64,000 bases of DNA, taken from NCBI RefSeq assembly GCF_021646545.1, contig NZ_JAKIRP010000005.1, positions 372,001 to 436,000 of the forward strand, written 5' to 3'. Source of the stretch: Chitinophaga filiformis (lineage in GTDB: Bacteria > Bacteroidota > Bacteroidia > Chitinophagales > Chitinophagaceae). A program made the position numbers and the translations under genes. This document shows, in pieces, positions 53,247 through 62,508 of this stretch (the first letter of the stretch is position 1; each line of letters starts with the position of its first letter). The notes under the pieces are model-generated. The model saw only the letters and a list, made by a program, of their open reading frames with translations, ran no database searches and was not told the origin of the DNA.

Positions 53247-53420
53247 TTAGAATAAAGATTGATTTGCTAAAGTTGTGTCGTGAACTATAATGATGGCGCC
53301 CATTGTACTGATAGGCCCTATTGCCGAGTCTGTGTTTTGTCCTCCAACCGGGATTCCTGGTGCTGCAGCTACCAGGCCTTTGTGAAAGGCTTTTTTCATC
53401 TCCGCTGGTTTCATTTGCAT
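53247..53420 (-). CDS. Small open reading frame, possible peptide
   Basis: A 57-residue frame in a gap: it starts MQMKPAEMKKAFHKG, continues with the hydrophobic, glycine/proline-rich LVAAAPGIPVGG and ends VHDTTLANQSLF. No signal cleavage or known family is evident. It could be an unannotated peptide, the remnant of a larger gene, or chance. It lies on the strand opposite its two neighbours. Confidence 0.3.
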   Translation of the reverse strand: MQMKPAEMKKAFHKGLVAAAPGIPVGGQNTDSAIGPISTMGAIIIVHDTTLANQSLF

Positions 53421-53523
53421 TTGTATGTAAAGTATATGGGGAAGTTATGAAAATTTACCGTAAGGATGGATTCTTCTATTATCTGTTTATTTTATATTCG
53501 AACAATTTCTGAATATTGCATCT

Positions 53524-54684
53524 ATGCATTACTACAGATATAGACACGGCTCTTTGTTAAGCATTAAAGAGCTAATGTACAACGAAATTTACTTTGGATC
53601 ACCGAGGGAATGTAACGATCCATTTGACAGCAAGGCATTTTATGAGTTTCCGAATGACCCTGTCCGTTGGCGTAGATTGTTAGACCAGGCGCTAACAGTA
53701 CAGGATAAAGACTTTAAGAAGATGTTGCTGGATGATTTGACGAACCACATGTGTTCTAGGTCGCCAATAACACTAGAGGACCTTTCTGATAGGCCATTCT
53801 TTAACGAGCCACCGCTTGCTGGAAGGTTTCAGGAGCAGACCCTGATAAACATGGAATTGGCCGTAAGGCGCTTCATTAACACCTACATACCGCCTACACG
53901 TTACTTTACCTGCTTTTCAAAGCTTGATTCCGACACACTAATGTGGGCGCATTATGCTAACAACCACAGAGGTTTTTGTTTGATTTTCAAAGCAATTGAC
54001 AATAAATTGAAGCAGGACGGGCAATTTAAGAAGAGACAGATCAGACGCTCAACCCCTAAAGGGATAACCCAAGAAATGACCTATGGAATGCCTAAGGAAT
54101 TTGAGTTCCAGCCCATTGATTATAGGGCTGTTGTTGAGCCGCTTAATGCTTTCAAATGTTTATCTGCTTTTGTGTATGGAGAAACGTTGTCTGCTGATCA
54201 AATTGATGAATTACGGCTTGAGCAAAACAGCCACTTTGTGCAAAAGCACCATTCATGGCACTACGAAAAAGAGTATCGGTTAATTTTGCCACCGCCGCCA
54301 TCTTGGCTTTTCGGCGGTCATTTTGAATATACACCGCATGAGCGTCTATTTCATTATGCACCCAACCAGCTTGTAGGGATCATTTTCGGCGCGCGCATGT
54401 CTGATCATGAAAAAGATGCGATTACTGAGATACTGAGTGATATGCTGGATCGACGTCATGATAAAGTAACGTATCCCTTTATCAGTTTTGATTTTGTAAA
54501 GTTTGAAGCTAAGCTGTCGGCCAGCCAGAGAGAAATTGAGGTGCAACCGGTTGAAATATTAGGCTTTAATGGTATGAAGCAGGGTGATAAAGATTTTGAA
54601 CAACGCTATACAAGATGGAAAGAAGGCTGGGGCTTAGAGTTTAGCGAAGATGGAAGAAGATGTAAGCCAATGCAGGTAATGTAG
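53524..54684 (+). CDS. DUF2971 family protein
   Basis: The 386-residue protein matches DUF2971. HYYRYRHGS opens it, then IYFGSPRECNDPFDSKAFYEF (about residues 22-40), RYFTCFSKLDSDTLMWAHYA with NNHRGFCLIF (about 125-155), and HSWHYEKEYRLILPP (about 235-250). The conserved Cys, Trp, His and Glu positions suggest an enzyme, perhaps a nuclease or ADP-ribosyl-type fold, but the activity is not known. The family is frequent in defence islands and mobile elements. It is cytosolic and stands alone on the plus strand. Confidence 0.82.
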   Translation: MHYYRYRHGSLLSIKELMYNEIYFGSPRECNDPFDSKAFYEFPNDPVRWRRLLDQALTVQDKDFKKMLLDDLTNHMCSRSPITLEDLSDRPFFNEPPLAGRFQEQTLINMELAVRRFINTYIPPTRYFTCFSKLDSDTLMWAHYANNHRGFCLIFKAIDNKLKQDGQFKKRQIRRSTPKGITQEMTYGMPKEFEFQPIDYRAVVEPLNAFKCLSAFVYGETLSADQIDELRLEQNSHFVQKHHSWHYEKEYRLILPPPPSWLFGGHFEYTPHERLFHYAPNQLVGIIFGARMSDHEKDAITEILSDMLDRRHDKVTYPFISFDFVKFEAKLSASQREIEVQPVEILGFNGMKQGDKDFEQRYTRWKEGWGLEFSEDGRRCKPMQVM

Positions 54685-54796
54685 TTCTGGTGCGCTAATG
54701 GGAATGATTTTTTATATTAGAAAATTTTTGTACGTAAAAAGAGTGCGCATGGTTTTATTAATATTGCAGCTGTTATCTTAAAACAAAAATTTTGCG

Positions 54797-55456
54797 ATGA
54801 TCTCAGGAAGCACAACGAGAAGAACACAATATCAGATAGAAGCCGGGGATAGGCTCGAATATATAATGAGGGATTCTTGTGATCGTAAGGATTACTACAA
54901 AGAGTATATGGCGCTATCAGAGTCCTGGATGAGGCAGAAGACTGACACTGCCAGGTTGGAGCTGGAGCGTCTGGACAAAGAGTCAGCCGATGAATTTGAA
55001 GAGTTAGGGGATGTTAATGAATACGAGAGGCGAAAATTAGAGGTACTTGAAAATATCAACCCTCAAATATTGCTTGATTCTTTATTTCTCATGATTTATA
55101 TATCATTAGAGGAACAGCTGCGTGATGTTTGTAAAGGGATATATTTGGCCGACGGTGACACGGATATTCCCAGATACCGTTCAAATATAATCGAAAAATA
55201 TTACTTGATAATTAAACACTTTGGAGACTTTTCATCTCTTGACTCTATTTGGGATAAAGTTTTGAAATTCCGTGATTTAAGGAATGGGATAGTCCACAAC
55301 AAGTATCCAAAACCATTGATTACCAGGCAAATTGTACTTGACCTAAATGAAGCGGTTTGGGAACTGATATGGGGAATCTATAAATTGATAGATCTTCCGA
55401 GTAATCTTCCTTCTAAAGCACTACTGCAATCGTTGAAGAAGTCCAGAACTATATAG
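54797..55456 (+). CDS. HEPN-like protein of unknown function
   Basis: The 219-residue protein is almost wholly helical. After a charged helical N-terminal region (LELERLDKESADEFEELG), its second half has LDSLFLMIYISLEEQLRD and then RDLRNGIVHNKYP (about residue 170). The RNGIVH string is an R-N-x3-H motif of the HEPN type, the catalytic motif of many RNases in toxin and antiphage systems. It has no partner nucleotidyltransferase (MNT) next door. It lies 112 bases after the DUF2971 gene on the same strand. RNase activity is inferred. Confidence 0.6.
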   Translation: MISGSTTRRTQYQIEAGDRLEYIMRDSCDRKDYYKEYMALSESWMRQKTDTARLELERLDKESADEFEELGDVNEYERRKLEVLENINPQILLDSLFLMIYISLEEQLRDVCKGIYLADGDTDIPRYRSNIIEKYYLIIKHFGDFSSLDSIWDKVLKFRDLRNGIVHNKYPKPLITRQIVLDLNEAVWELIWGIYKLIDLPSNLPSKALLQSLKKSRTI

Positions 55457-55775
55457 TCTTGCGGTTGCACTCCGCGAAGTGTACTTTGGGATTAAAAAGA
55501 CGCTCTATCTCGGGTGTTTACTTTTTTAAATCATCTGAGAAAATAAGGTAGGCCACCATGCCTGGTTTAAGCAAACAAACGCTCAAATTGGGCGCCTTTT
55601 CTTCAGGTGATCCCAAGTATCGGAAACTCGAACCAGATCACTAATGAATTAACTATCCTCAATATTAATAGGGAACGATGAGTTAAAATAATATGAGAAA
55701 AGTTCGAGGATTAAGCTTGGGGTGTACAATTAGGTCGAGGCTACTGTCAGATTAAATCCCAACTTCTTCAATTAA
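55457..55775. other. Intergenic region, no gene seen
   Basis: The 319 bases between convergent genes show no plausible frame and no strong terminator. A GC-rich string at 55469-55484 (ACTCCGCGAAGTGT) recurs in reverse near 61979, but it is short and may be chance. Confidence 0.4.
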
Positions 55776-57260
55776 TTAATCCGTCTTTGGTTCAATCTTT
55801 TGGTTGATATCCAGCAGCGCAGGATTGCCAAGGCTAAGCTGACCGTTCTCCGTTTTCAGATAAAGCTGTTCGTTAATCATAATCTGAAGATCAGAATCAT
55901 TTTTCAAGCCGCTTTTCATAAGCTCCGACAGCTTCATGATATAATCCAATTCCTTCATTTTAACACCAATTGCTTTTTCCTCCAGGTTCAGTTGTTTCTC
56001 CTGTAGATTGAGTTGTTTTTCCTCGAGATTCAGCTCTTTATCTCTGAGGTCCAATACTTTTTCGTGAATTTCTAGGTCATGGACGACAGAGGCCCTGTCA
56101 GAATCCATTATGTTCTTTGTTTCCTTTTCCAGCTTCCGTGTTTCTTGTTCTAATTTCCGGCTCTCTTGATCCAGCTTACGGGTTGCTGCCTCCGTACCTT
56201 GAAGTTCTTCCACTGATTTCTTCAGATATGCCCCTTCTGTTATCTGGCCTGCCTTTTTTAAAATCTCCATTAGGTCAACTTTACTTGACAGCTGCCTGAT
56301 CCGGATTTTGAGTTTTGCCCATTTGCTCCCGTCCCCCCAAGAAGTCAGTTCGACATCAATACCATCTATACCTGATAGGGCTTTGGATATCGCCCATAAT
56401 AAATAACCAACTTCGGTGGCATCATATACATTATCCTTATTGCTAATTTTTATATCCATTTCCCAGACAGCAATTTCCTTTTCGTCATCGAACTCATACA
56501 TTGATTCCAGCAGAGAGAAAAAATCTTGCTTACGGGCATATTCGATCATGTCTGAAGGTTCGTCAATATTGCTGTTAAACAGAATCTTATTTACCTTAAA
56601 ATGGTCAGAAGCATACCGGGCCGTGGGGGTATTAAACATCTGGGAATAAGCGAAACTGAGCGCCTTAGATAACTCAACTTCTCGATCCTGATGTGCGGAT
56701 AATGAAGCTGTTGATTCTTTGTAATTGTTGTAATTATTTACAAGCTCAGATATTCCTGTAAACTTTTCTGGGTCGGACTGCTCCGATAACAAAATCTTCT
56801 TGAATTTCTCCACGATCATGTATTCAAACTGTTTCAGATCGTCGTCCCATTTTTTCATACTTAACAGACTTATATGTCTGATATAATCGTCAGAACTGAA
56901 TTCGTCGAAACGCAAGGTGGATGATAAGGCTACGAAAAAATTCAAAGCCAGTGCAGGGATAATTTTGTTGTCCTCCCGCCAGGCCGCAAGTACCATTATA
57001 GCACTTTCAAGCATAGAAATAGTAGTCTTCATTATTAGGTCTGACCTGTCTCCATCGTGTTCACGACTGGTCTCCACATCCTGGGTGACGCGGTCAAGGG
57101 CATGAACGATCGTTTCCAGCAGCAACAGATGTTTGGACATTTTGGGACCATATTCTGACGGGGCTTCCCCGATCTTCAATCTAATACTTTCAATCAGCCT
57201 GTAGTAGCGCTCAAATATGTCACCTGACATGGGTTCTTTAACAAAGGCTTGTTTCTTCAT
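55776..57260 (-). CDS. Large hypothetical protein with repeated coiled coil
   Basis: The 494-residue protein has a helical N-terminal domain (about residues 1-190), a mixed middle domain (about 215-330, with DATEVGYLLWAISKAL and KLKIRIRQLSS) and a long charged coiled coil (about 345-460). The coil is built from two sets of degenerate 7-residue repeats: RKLDQES/RKLEQET/RKLEKET and NLEEKQL/NLQEKQL/NLEEKAI. The end is polar. I recognise no family. The repeats suggest a multimerising scaffold; in a defence-like cargo block it might sense or bridge partners. The gene stands alone on the minus strand. Confidence 0.55.
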   Translation of the reverse strand: MKKQAFVKEPMSGDIFERYYRLIESIRLKIGEAPSEYGPKMSKHLLLLETIVHALDRVTQDVETSREHDGDRSDLIMKTTISMLESAIMVLAAWREDNKIIPALALNFFVALSSTLRFDEFSSDDYIRHISLLSMKKWDDDLKQFEYMIVEKFKKILLSEQSDPEKFTGISELVNNYNNYKESTASLSAHQDREVELSKALSFAYSQMFNTPTARYASDHFKVNKILFNSNIDEPSDMIEYARKQDFFSLLESMYEFDDEKEIAVWEMDIKISNKDNVYDATEVGYLLWAISKALSGIDGIDVELTSWGDGSKWAKLKIRIRQLSSKVDLMEILKKAGQITEGAYLKKSVEELQGTEAATRKLDQESRKLEQETRKLEKETKNIMDSDRASVVHDLEIHEKVLDLRDKELNLEEKQLNLQEKQLNLEEKAIGVKMKELDYIMKLSELMKSGLKNDSDLQIMINEQLYLKTENGQLSLGNPALLDINQKIEPKTD

Positions 57261-57599
57261 AAAAAAATGAGTATAGTTTTGACTGTTGTTGTATGCTTTT
57301 CGGCTTTATGTATGAGAAGACATAAATATCCATGGTATTTAATACTACCGAATAATGGTTGAAATGTTTATTTATCATAAAAAAAACCGGAAAAATGCTG
57401 AGTACAGACGTTCACAATTCTCACACCTAGCCATGCAGGTTGCTGTCATCGCACGGTTGCTCCCTGTTATATTTGGAGTATCCTCTCCCTAAGATAATAC
57501 CTCCTTCTCTTTTAAATCGGATATTGCGGTGTCAGAGGTTCCTCCTGGGTATAACTACTCACGGTAATGCGCTCCTTTCCCCCATTGTCGTAGGCAGCA
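57261..57599. other. Intergenic region, no gene seen
   Basis: The 339 bases upstream of the coiled-coil gene and downstream of the DUF6602 gene contain only short frames without coding character. The minus-strand promoter of the coiled-coil gene should lie near 57270-57380, but I cannot place it. Confidence 0.4.
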
Positions 57600-58382
57600 T
57601 TACATGTCAAACAGTTCTATAGCGAAAATACTTTTCATTGTTCTATCACTTTTTATGTCAAATTTGAAATCATTGGCTGAACTCAAGCCAGTAGTTTGAG
57701 CCAGATAATTAGAAACCCTACTATAAACGTCTTTATAAAACAACTCTAAGGAACTTATGTCTTCGTCAGTATTATCAATGTAATTGTATGAAGTGTATCC
57801 CATTTTATCGCTCTCAAATGTCACGTAATCTTTTTTTAAGTGATATGAAGAATTGATGCCCGTGATGACATCAGGCAAATTAAGAAAAGTGTCATGGTCA
57901 AACTTTTGATAGTTCCCAGGATGTTTGAATGAGTGAAAATAACTGCCAAGCATTTCTACGGTTGCAGAGTTGTAAATAAACAGGTATGTTCCCGTGTTGC
58001 AGTGTAGTTGCTTAGAAATGGAATAAAAATAGCTGATTATTTCATGGAAAGCCGTCCTACTTTTCACAGTTGTTTTTATTTCAATTACGGCAATTACAGA
58101 TGAACTTGGAACTACTACAATATCATTTATTCTATAGTATGGGGCATGCTTGAGACTATCATAAATAATAACATCTATTTGCTTAGAAAGCTCCCCATCA
58201 ACTCCTACAACAAAACCTTGCTCAACAGATACGCCTTTGGGTAAAAAAGTGGCTAGAAATCTTCTAAGAATTTCCTCGGTTAGAAGCCCAATTGTCGGAT
58301 TATGTTTTTTGATGAATGTCTTTACTTGCAAAAGTTGATTAAGCAATTCCTCTGTCTTTAAGCGATAAAATTCATTAAACAT
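57600..58382 (-). CDS. DUF6602 family nuclease-like protein
   Basis: The 260-residue protein opens with helices and then has a restriction-endonuclease-like core: GFVVGVDGELSKQIDVIIYD (about residues 56-75, key Asp in QIDVIIYD) and VVPSSSVIAVIEIKTT (about residues 90-105, ExK motif). The D and ExK spacing fits a PD-(D/E)XK nuclease. DUF6602 proteins occur in restriction-like and antiphage contexts. A DNase role is inferred. It starts close to the downstream end of the frameshifted gene on the same strand (49 bases after its extended stop), so the two may form an operon. Confidence 0.7.
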   Translation of the reverse strand: MFNEFYRLKTEELLNQLLQVKTFIKKHNPTIGLLTEEILRRFLATFLPKGVSVEQGFVVGVDGELSKQIDVIIYDSLKHAPYYRINDIVVVPSSSVIAVIEIKTTVKSRTAFHEIISYFYSISKQLHCNTGTYLFIYNSATVEMLGSYFHSFKHPGNYQKFDHDTFLNLPDVITGINSSYHLKKDYVTFESDKMGYTSYNYIDNTDEDISSLELFYKDVYSRVSNYLAQTTGLSSANDFKFDIKSDRTMKSIFAIELFDM

Positions 58383-58430
58383 GTCAAATTAGGTGTGGAA
58401 ACTTATAGTTTAAAATAAAATTTTAAAAAA

Positions 58431-59293
58431 TTATCGAGCTCTTGTGTCGTGATAATAAACATTACCATCATCGTCACTTGAAAACATCTCAAAAAGGTCA
58501 TTGTGCTTATTTAAGCATTCTTCCTTAGCAGTCCAGGGTGTTATGCTTCTTTCAAAGTATTGTGGTATTATACCTAAAAAAAGAATTTTCCTTCAGCACG
58601 GAAGCCATTAGGTTTTGGGCAGGGCAGTTTTTCCATTTCTGACAATTCTCCATTTCGAGTATACACATCAAATACCTTTTCGCGATTCCTACCCTGGAGA
58701 TGTTTACCAGTCCTCCTCTCTAACCATGCACTCGCTGTAACACCAACGAATTTTTTGTAATGTATTCTCGATGCCAACGGCGATGACAAACTAAAGTTCT
58801 CGCGAGCATTGCCTGTTAAATTAGCTTGAGGGTGTAAGGCATGATTGTATTTCCACCAAACTGTAATTCGCAACTCTTCAAAACCAATATCATTCCATAA
58901 AACCACGGATGGGAAGCCATATAAATCAAGTAACACATGTCCTTTCGGCTCATGTAAATAACTACCGGATTGGGATTGTAATGTAATTAACCCTCTTTGC
59001 AATAGTTCATTGGTAGCTGTAATGAGGAGTTTTCGATAGGGATCTATTTTCTGTGTAGAGCTTTTCGCCGACTCACTGTGGACTGATACCAAAGGGGATG
59101 CTAGATCAACGTTTTTTTTTCTCCGCTTAGCTTCGACTTCGAATTTGTTAATAAAATCTTTCCAATTCGAAAATCCTACGAAAATGGCAGCCATATCAAG
59201 GGCTTCATGATGACGAACTTGCTGTGTTTTCTTGATGTTTTTAGCTATTCGCTTTAGGAAGGCTGCAGTATAGCCATTGATTTTTTGATCCAT
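58431..59293 (-). pseudogene. Unknown gene, likely interrupted by a frameshift at a T7 run
   Basis: The intact frame runs 58574-59293 (239 residues, MDQKINGYTAAFL...). Its N-terminal ~55 residues are helical with LDMAAIFVGFSNWKDFIN, resembling a DUF5623-type start. It ends EGKFFF-stop right at seven T residues (58576-58582 read on the minus strand). One extra T would fuse it to 47 further residues in good coding sequence (GIIPQYFERSITPWT... ending HDTRAR, stop at 58431), giving about 287 residues. The shift may be a mutation, a programmed slip, or a sequencing error. The shorter protein may still be made. Confidence 0.55.
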
Positions 59294-59844
59294 CTTTTTC
59301 CAATCTCCCGACGAAAAAACGTCACTCGTCTACCATCCTTCGAAACGGGAAATGGTTTCGATAGTCATAAAATTGAAGGCGGCGCTGATTCAGCTTTGCT
59401 TAAGACGAGTGGCAAGCTTCCGCGTAAGCTTTCAGCGAATATACGGAAAAGCTGGATAAATAGAAAAAAGTTTTTGGTTAGTATGTTAGCTTGAATTTGC
59501 ATCTGATCTCCCTTCATCAATACTGCTTTTAAAGCCTATCAAAGTCGCCTTTTCCCCTTAGCTTCAAACTGCAGTGAAGGTTGATAGCAAGTAATATAGA
59601 TTTGTATAAATCTGTACTATCGATAATAAGTTTAAGTGATTATCGGGAAAGATTTCGTATTCCGTTATATTCTCAGCAGGAGCTGAAAGTTCAATAACCA
59701 TCCTTCCAGCAGATCACATTTCCCACTCTTGTGAAAAACTGATTAAATGTAGGTAGTCATCGGAGAATCGCATTACATTAATAATTATATATTCTTCTTA
59801 ATAGAAATTAAAAGATCAATGTCACTAATGCGATATCTTTAAAG
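59294..59844. other. AT-rich intergenic region
   Basis: The 551 bases between divergent genes hold only weak frames (one at 59285-59494 has no support). ATCGCATTA at 59767-59775 and its reverse TAATGCGAT at 59826-59834 flank the likely promoter of the next gene, a possible operator. Confidence 0.4.
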
Positions 59845-60840
59845 ATGACAGCAATTACTTATACAAATACAAGATCCACTGTACCGAATTTCACGAAAGA
59901 TGTTCATACCAGGCATCCACGTGGTTATGCCTATGAAACGCCGACGCATTTTGTTCATTTTTATGGGAAAGAAGCCCCTTATTACACCATTTCAATTGGT
60001 TTGACAGCCATTGAACGTAAGAATGGTCCATTAACTGATTGGGTTGAACGAACGTTTGGCGCAACCGATATTCGACCTATGTCAACCAATGTCGGGGAAG
60101 TTACAGATGCCATCTGGCGTCCGGGTTTACATCGTGAATTAGAGTGCTTTCAAGCACTTTCAATAATAGAGAGTGAAAAAAGGAATTGTGAACAAAGTAT
60201 TACGCTACTCGTTAACCGATTGGAGGAATTGTTTTATTATATTTATCCTGATCGTTCCGGTCTTGCCGCATACAGCCATAAAACTCGTGAATTACTCATA
60301 CTTGCATGCACTGAAGTCGAAAACTTCTGGAAATACTATATATCTAAAGCAGCGGTGGCCCCACTCGGTAAATACTACACCACGAAAGATTATGTCAGAT
60401 TGATGGATGCGCTCTTTTTAAGAGATTATCGGTTCAGGTTAGATACTTATCCATCTATACAGTCCATAAGCCCCTTTTCAAATTGGGATCAGTCCCAACC
60501 AACTACATCGTTACGTTGGTATGATGCATATAATAAAGTCAAGCATGATCGAGATCAGAATTTTAGCTTAGCAACCCTTGAGAATTGCATTCAATCAGTG
60601 GTTGCGAATCTTGTTATTTATGCCGTCCGATTTGGTTCTCAAGCTCTATCAGAACAGAAAAATAAGTTTTCAACTTTGTTTAATGAGCATTTCAAATGTG
60701 AATTAATCAATTCAGATCCGACTACCTTTTATCTGACAAAAATCAACCTTCCTTCAAATACAAGAACAGATTTGACAATCATCGACTCAGCTTGTAATAG
60801 GTTAGATACGCCGTTTTCAATCAACAAACTAGTAATATAA
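59845..60840 (+). CDS. HEPN-like hypothetical protein
   Basis: The 331-residue protein has a mixed N-terminal domain (residues 1-90) and a helical core at about 100-265. Near residue 230 it reads RWYDAYNKVKHDRDQN, the YNKVKH motif seen in HEPN-type helical domains. The region before it (ELLILACTEVENFWKYYIS) fits the paired long helix. No MNT partner or other domain is adjacent. HEPN proteins often act as RNases or as structural partners in stress and phage responses. The assignment is by motif and helix pattern only. It is AT-rich and stands alone. Confidence 0.55.
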   Translation: MTAITYTNTRSTVPNFTKDVHTRHPRGYAYETPTHFVHFYGKEAPYYTISIGLTAIERKNGPLTDWVERTFGATDIRPMSTNVGEVTDAIWRPGLHRELECFQALSIIESEKRNCEQSITLLVNRLEELFYYIYPDRSGLAAYSHKTRELLILACTEVENFWKYYISKAAVAPLGKYYTTKDYVRLMDALFLRDYRFRLDTYPSIQSISPFSNWDQSQPTTSLRWYDAYNKVKHDRDQNFSLATLENCIQSVVANLVIYAVRFGSQALSEQKNKFSTLFNEHFKCELINSDPTTFYLTKINLPSNTRTDLTIIDSACNRLDTPFSINKLVI

Positions 60841-61203
60841 TAACAATAATGTTGAAGCTAATTAAAGCCGCAATAAATCAATTAGCGCCTTATCCATTTT
60901 TTTTAAAATCGTGGTCTTCATCGATCCAATGTATTGATATTAGCTTACATACTAAGCCACAATCCCTAACGCCTCGTATATTTTCCAGGTGGCCACTTCT
61001 TTACCTTAAGACATTGGTTTATCTACCCTAACTTTCACCCGATGTTAAAGCTGATGCAATGACCTGCCCGAAAGAGCAGGTCATTGCATCAACTTTATAT
61101 GGATATACAGTCATTGGGCTAATGTTGCTCTTAATTATTTATCTAAGCATTAGAGATTACCTAATATTCAGTTAGTAATTCTTAACCGCCTTTTATGCCT
61201 CAT
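60841..61203. other. Intergenic region with a perfect 16-bp hairpin
   Basis: Bases 61053-61068 pair exactly with 61077-61092 around an 8-base loop; the sequence after it is AT-rich but has no long T-run. It lies between convergent genes and may be a terminator. The short frame at 60849-61031 lacks coding character. Confidence 0.6.
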
Positions 61204-61662
61204 TTACCATTTCATGCTGGCATTATCATCATCATCTTCTTCAAACTCAAACCCGTCAGGCCTTGTCCAGGGCAATGATAGATAGGCTAAAAATTCTCTA
61301 AAAACCTTTCCCACATCATCTATGATATCCTCATCAGCGCCAATAAAAGGGAAAGAAACAAAGGTGCCTTCTTTTCTTCGAATAGCGAAACCAGTGCCGC
61401 CACCATCTGATGCAATCAGAAAAAAGTCCGGCGTAAATTCGCCGAATCCGCCATTATACTTTATTAAATCTTCTGCACGCCAGAACTGCACATATTTGCC
61501 ATTAGCAATGGTCCCTTCACCGCCATTGGTTTCGCGCAGAAATTCCAAATAATCGTCCGGAAAGTTACAATCGATGCTATTGATGATTTCTGAGAATTTC
61601 GTGCTGTCGATTGGCGAATTGATACTGAGGTCTTTTATGTATTTGGTTATATACTCGTTCAT
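61204..61662 (-). CDS. SMI1/KNR4 family protein (orphan immunity protein)
   Basis: The protein is 152 residues from the ATG at 61662 (MNEYITKYIKDL); a frame to 61710 runs through a tiny upstream peptide. The SUKH fold is clear: FPDDYLEFLRETNGGEGTI (about residues 34-52), FWRAEDLIKYNGGFGEF, then FFLIASDGGGTGFAI with the DGGG turn. An acidic tail (EFEEDDDDNAS) ends the protein. No toxin gene adjoins it, so it is an orphan antitoxin, a remnant of a lost Rhs or other polymorphic toxin, or immunity against rivals. Confidence 0.85.
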   Translation of the reverse strand: MNEYITKYIKDLSINSPIDSTKFSEIINSIDCNFPDDYLEFLRETNGGEGTIANGKYVQFWRAEDLIKYNGGFGEFTPDFFLIASDGGGTGFAIRRKEGTFVSFPFIGADEDIIDDVGKVFREFLAYLSLPWTRPDGFEFEEDDDDNASMKW

Positions 61663-61672
61663 ATGAATAGTC

Positions 61673-61741
61673 TTATACGCTACCGCCCACAAAAGCCACC
61701 AAGAGGCCAATCATCAAAATTGCATTCTTCATCTTCATCAT
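61673..61741 (-). CDS. Tiny hydrophobic peptide upstream of the orphan SMI1 gene
   Basis: A 22-residue frame (MMKMKNAILMIGLLVAFVGG and two more residues) looks like a bare signal or membrane helix and stops 10 bases before the SMI1 start. It may be a leader peptide, a small membrane toxin, or the residue of a truncated secreted protein. Translation is not shown. Confidence 0.3.
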   Translation of the reverse strand: MMKMKNAILMIGLLVAFVGGSV

Positions 61742-62433
61742 ACTACATTTATTTTGAGGTTTAAATTAAACATCTGTATAGCGCTAATTTATCAATATAA
61801 AGCGGCGAGTTTTGTTACCGGGTAGTTAAATATCGGTAAAACGAAATAAAAATCCTATGGCAGAGTTTAGCTTATATTTCTCCGCATACGCGGGATGGAG
61901 GATCAGACAAGGCAACAAACTACTACCGCTATCCCTAGAACAACCTTTCGTACAATACACTTAATTTCTGTTGCCCACTTCGCGGAGTGCGATGTGCATA
62001 GTAGACACACATAAAAATTAGAAAGATTGACAGCGCAACTCAGCGGTGATTTTAGATGAAGAAGAAATAAAACCTTGCCCGCTACGTCAATACCTACATA
62101 AATACACCTTCCGGCTGCCGTATGGTATATGTACCAATAACACTTTGGCAACCAACGATACGGACGTAATACACTGCCAGCATAGAATTAAAACGCCGGC
62201 AAACACGATAGAGGGATTTTTTCTCGTAGCAGAAAAATTATCCTGGATTATAGAATCATAGTAAGAGAGCTGCATAAAAAAGACAGCATTAAACCTCTAG
62301 ACAATGTCCCTGCCGCACAAAATCCAGAAATATATTTCGGCTCGTTTATTCGCGCTTGTTGCAGATCTAACAGGCACTTCATACAAAAAGAAACCCGACC
62401 TCTTGAGACTATTCTCAGGAAATCGGGTTTGGA
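61742..62433. other. Gene-poor island end
   Basis: The ~690 bases contain only short, poorly supported frames on both strands (for example 61903-62151 and 62046-62261). I see no terminator, repeat pair or clear gene. It looks like decaying mobile-element DNA. Confidence 0.4.
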
Positions 62434-62508
62434 GATCCCGCTGGGACTCGAACACAAGACCCATACATTAAATATGTATTGCTCCATTAACGGCTGAGCT
62501 ACGTGATC
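62434..62508 (-). pseudogene. Degenerate tRNA-like sequence (Lys-like)
   Basis: Read on the minus strand, 75 bases fold nearly as a tRNA. The acceptor GATCACG/CGGGATC has one mismatch, the D arm is GCTC/GAGC, and the anticodon stem ATACA/TGTAT has loop TATTTAA (anticodon TTT). The T arm is TTGTG/CCCAG with loop TTCGAGT. The conserved T33 is an A here and the T stem has a mismatch, so it is probably not functional. Confidence 0.5.

Noticed and set aside
59285..59494. 69-codon frame between two unknown genes
   Set aside because: It overlaps the start of the frameshifted gene and has no coding character or support.
60849..61031. 60-codon frame after the second HEPN-like gene
   Set aside because: It is short and unlike any family, and it is followed directly by the 16-bp hairpin region; chance is likely.
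55465..61995. ACTTCGCGGAGTGC-like string in two orientations as a repeat pair
   Set aside because: It is only about 14 bases with different surroundings and cannot be told from chance.
62434..62508. Functional tRNA-Lys(TTT)
   Set aside because: The acceptor stem mismatch, loss of T33 and T-stem mismatch argue against function; it is kept as a degenerate tRNA-like sequence.
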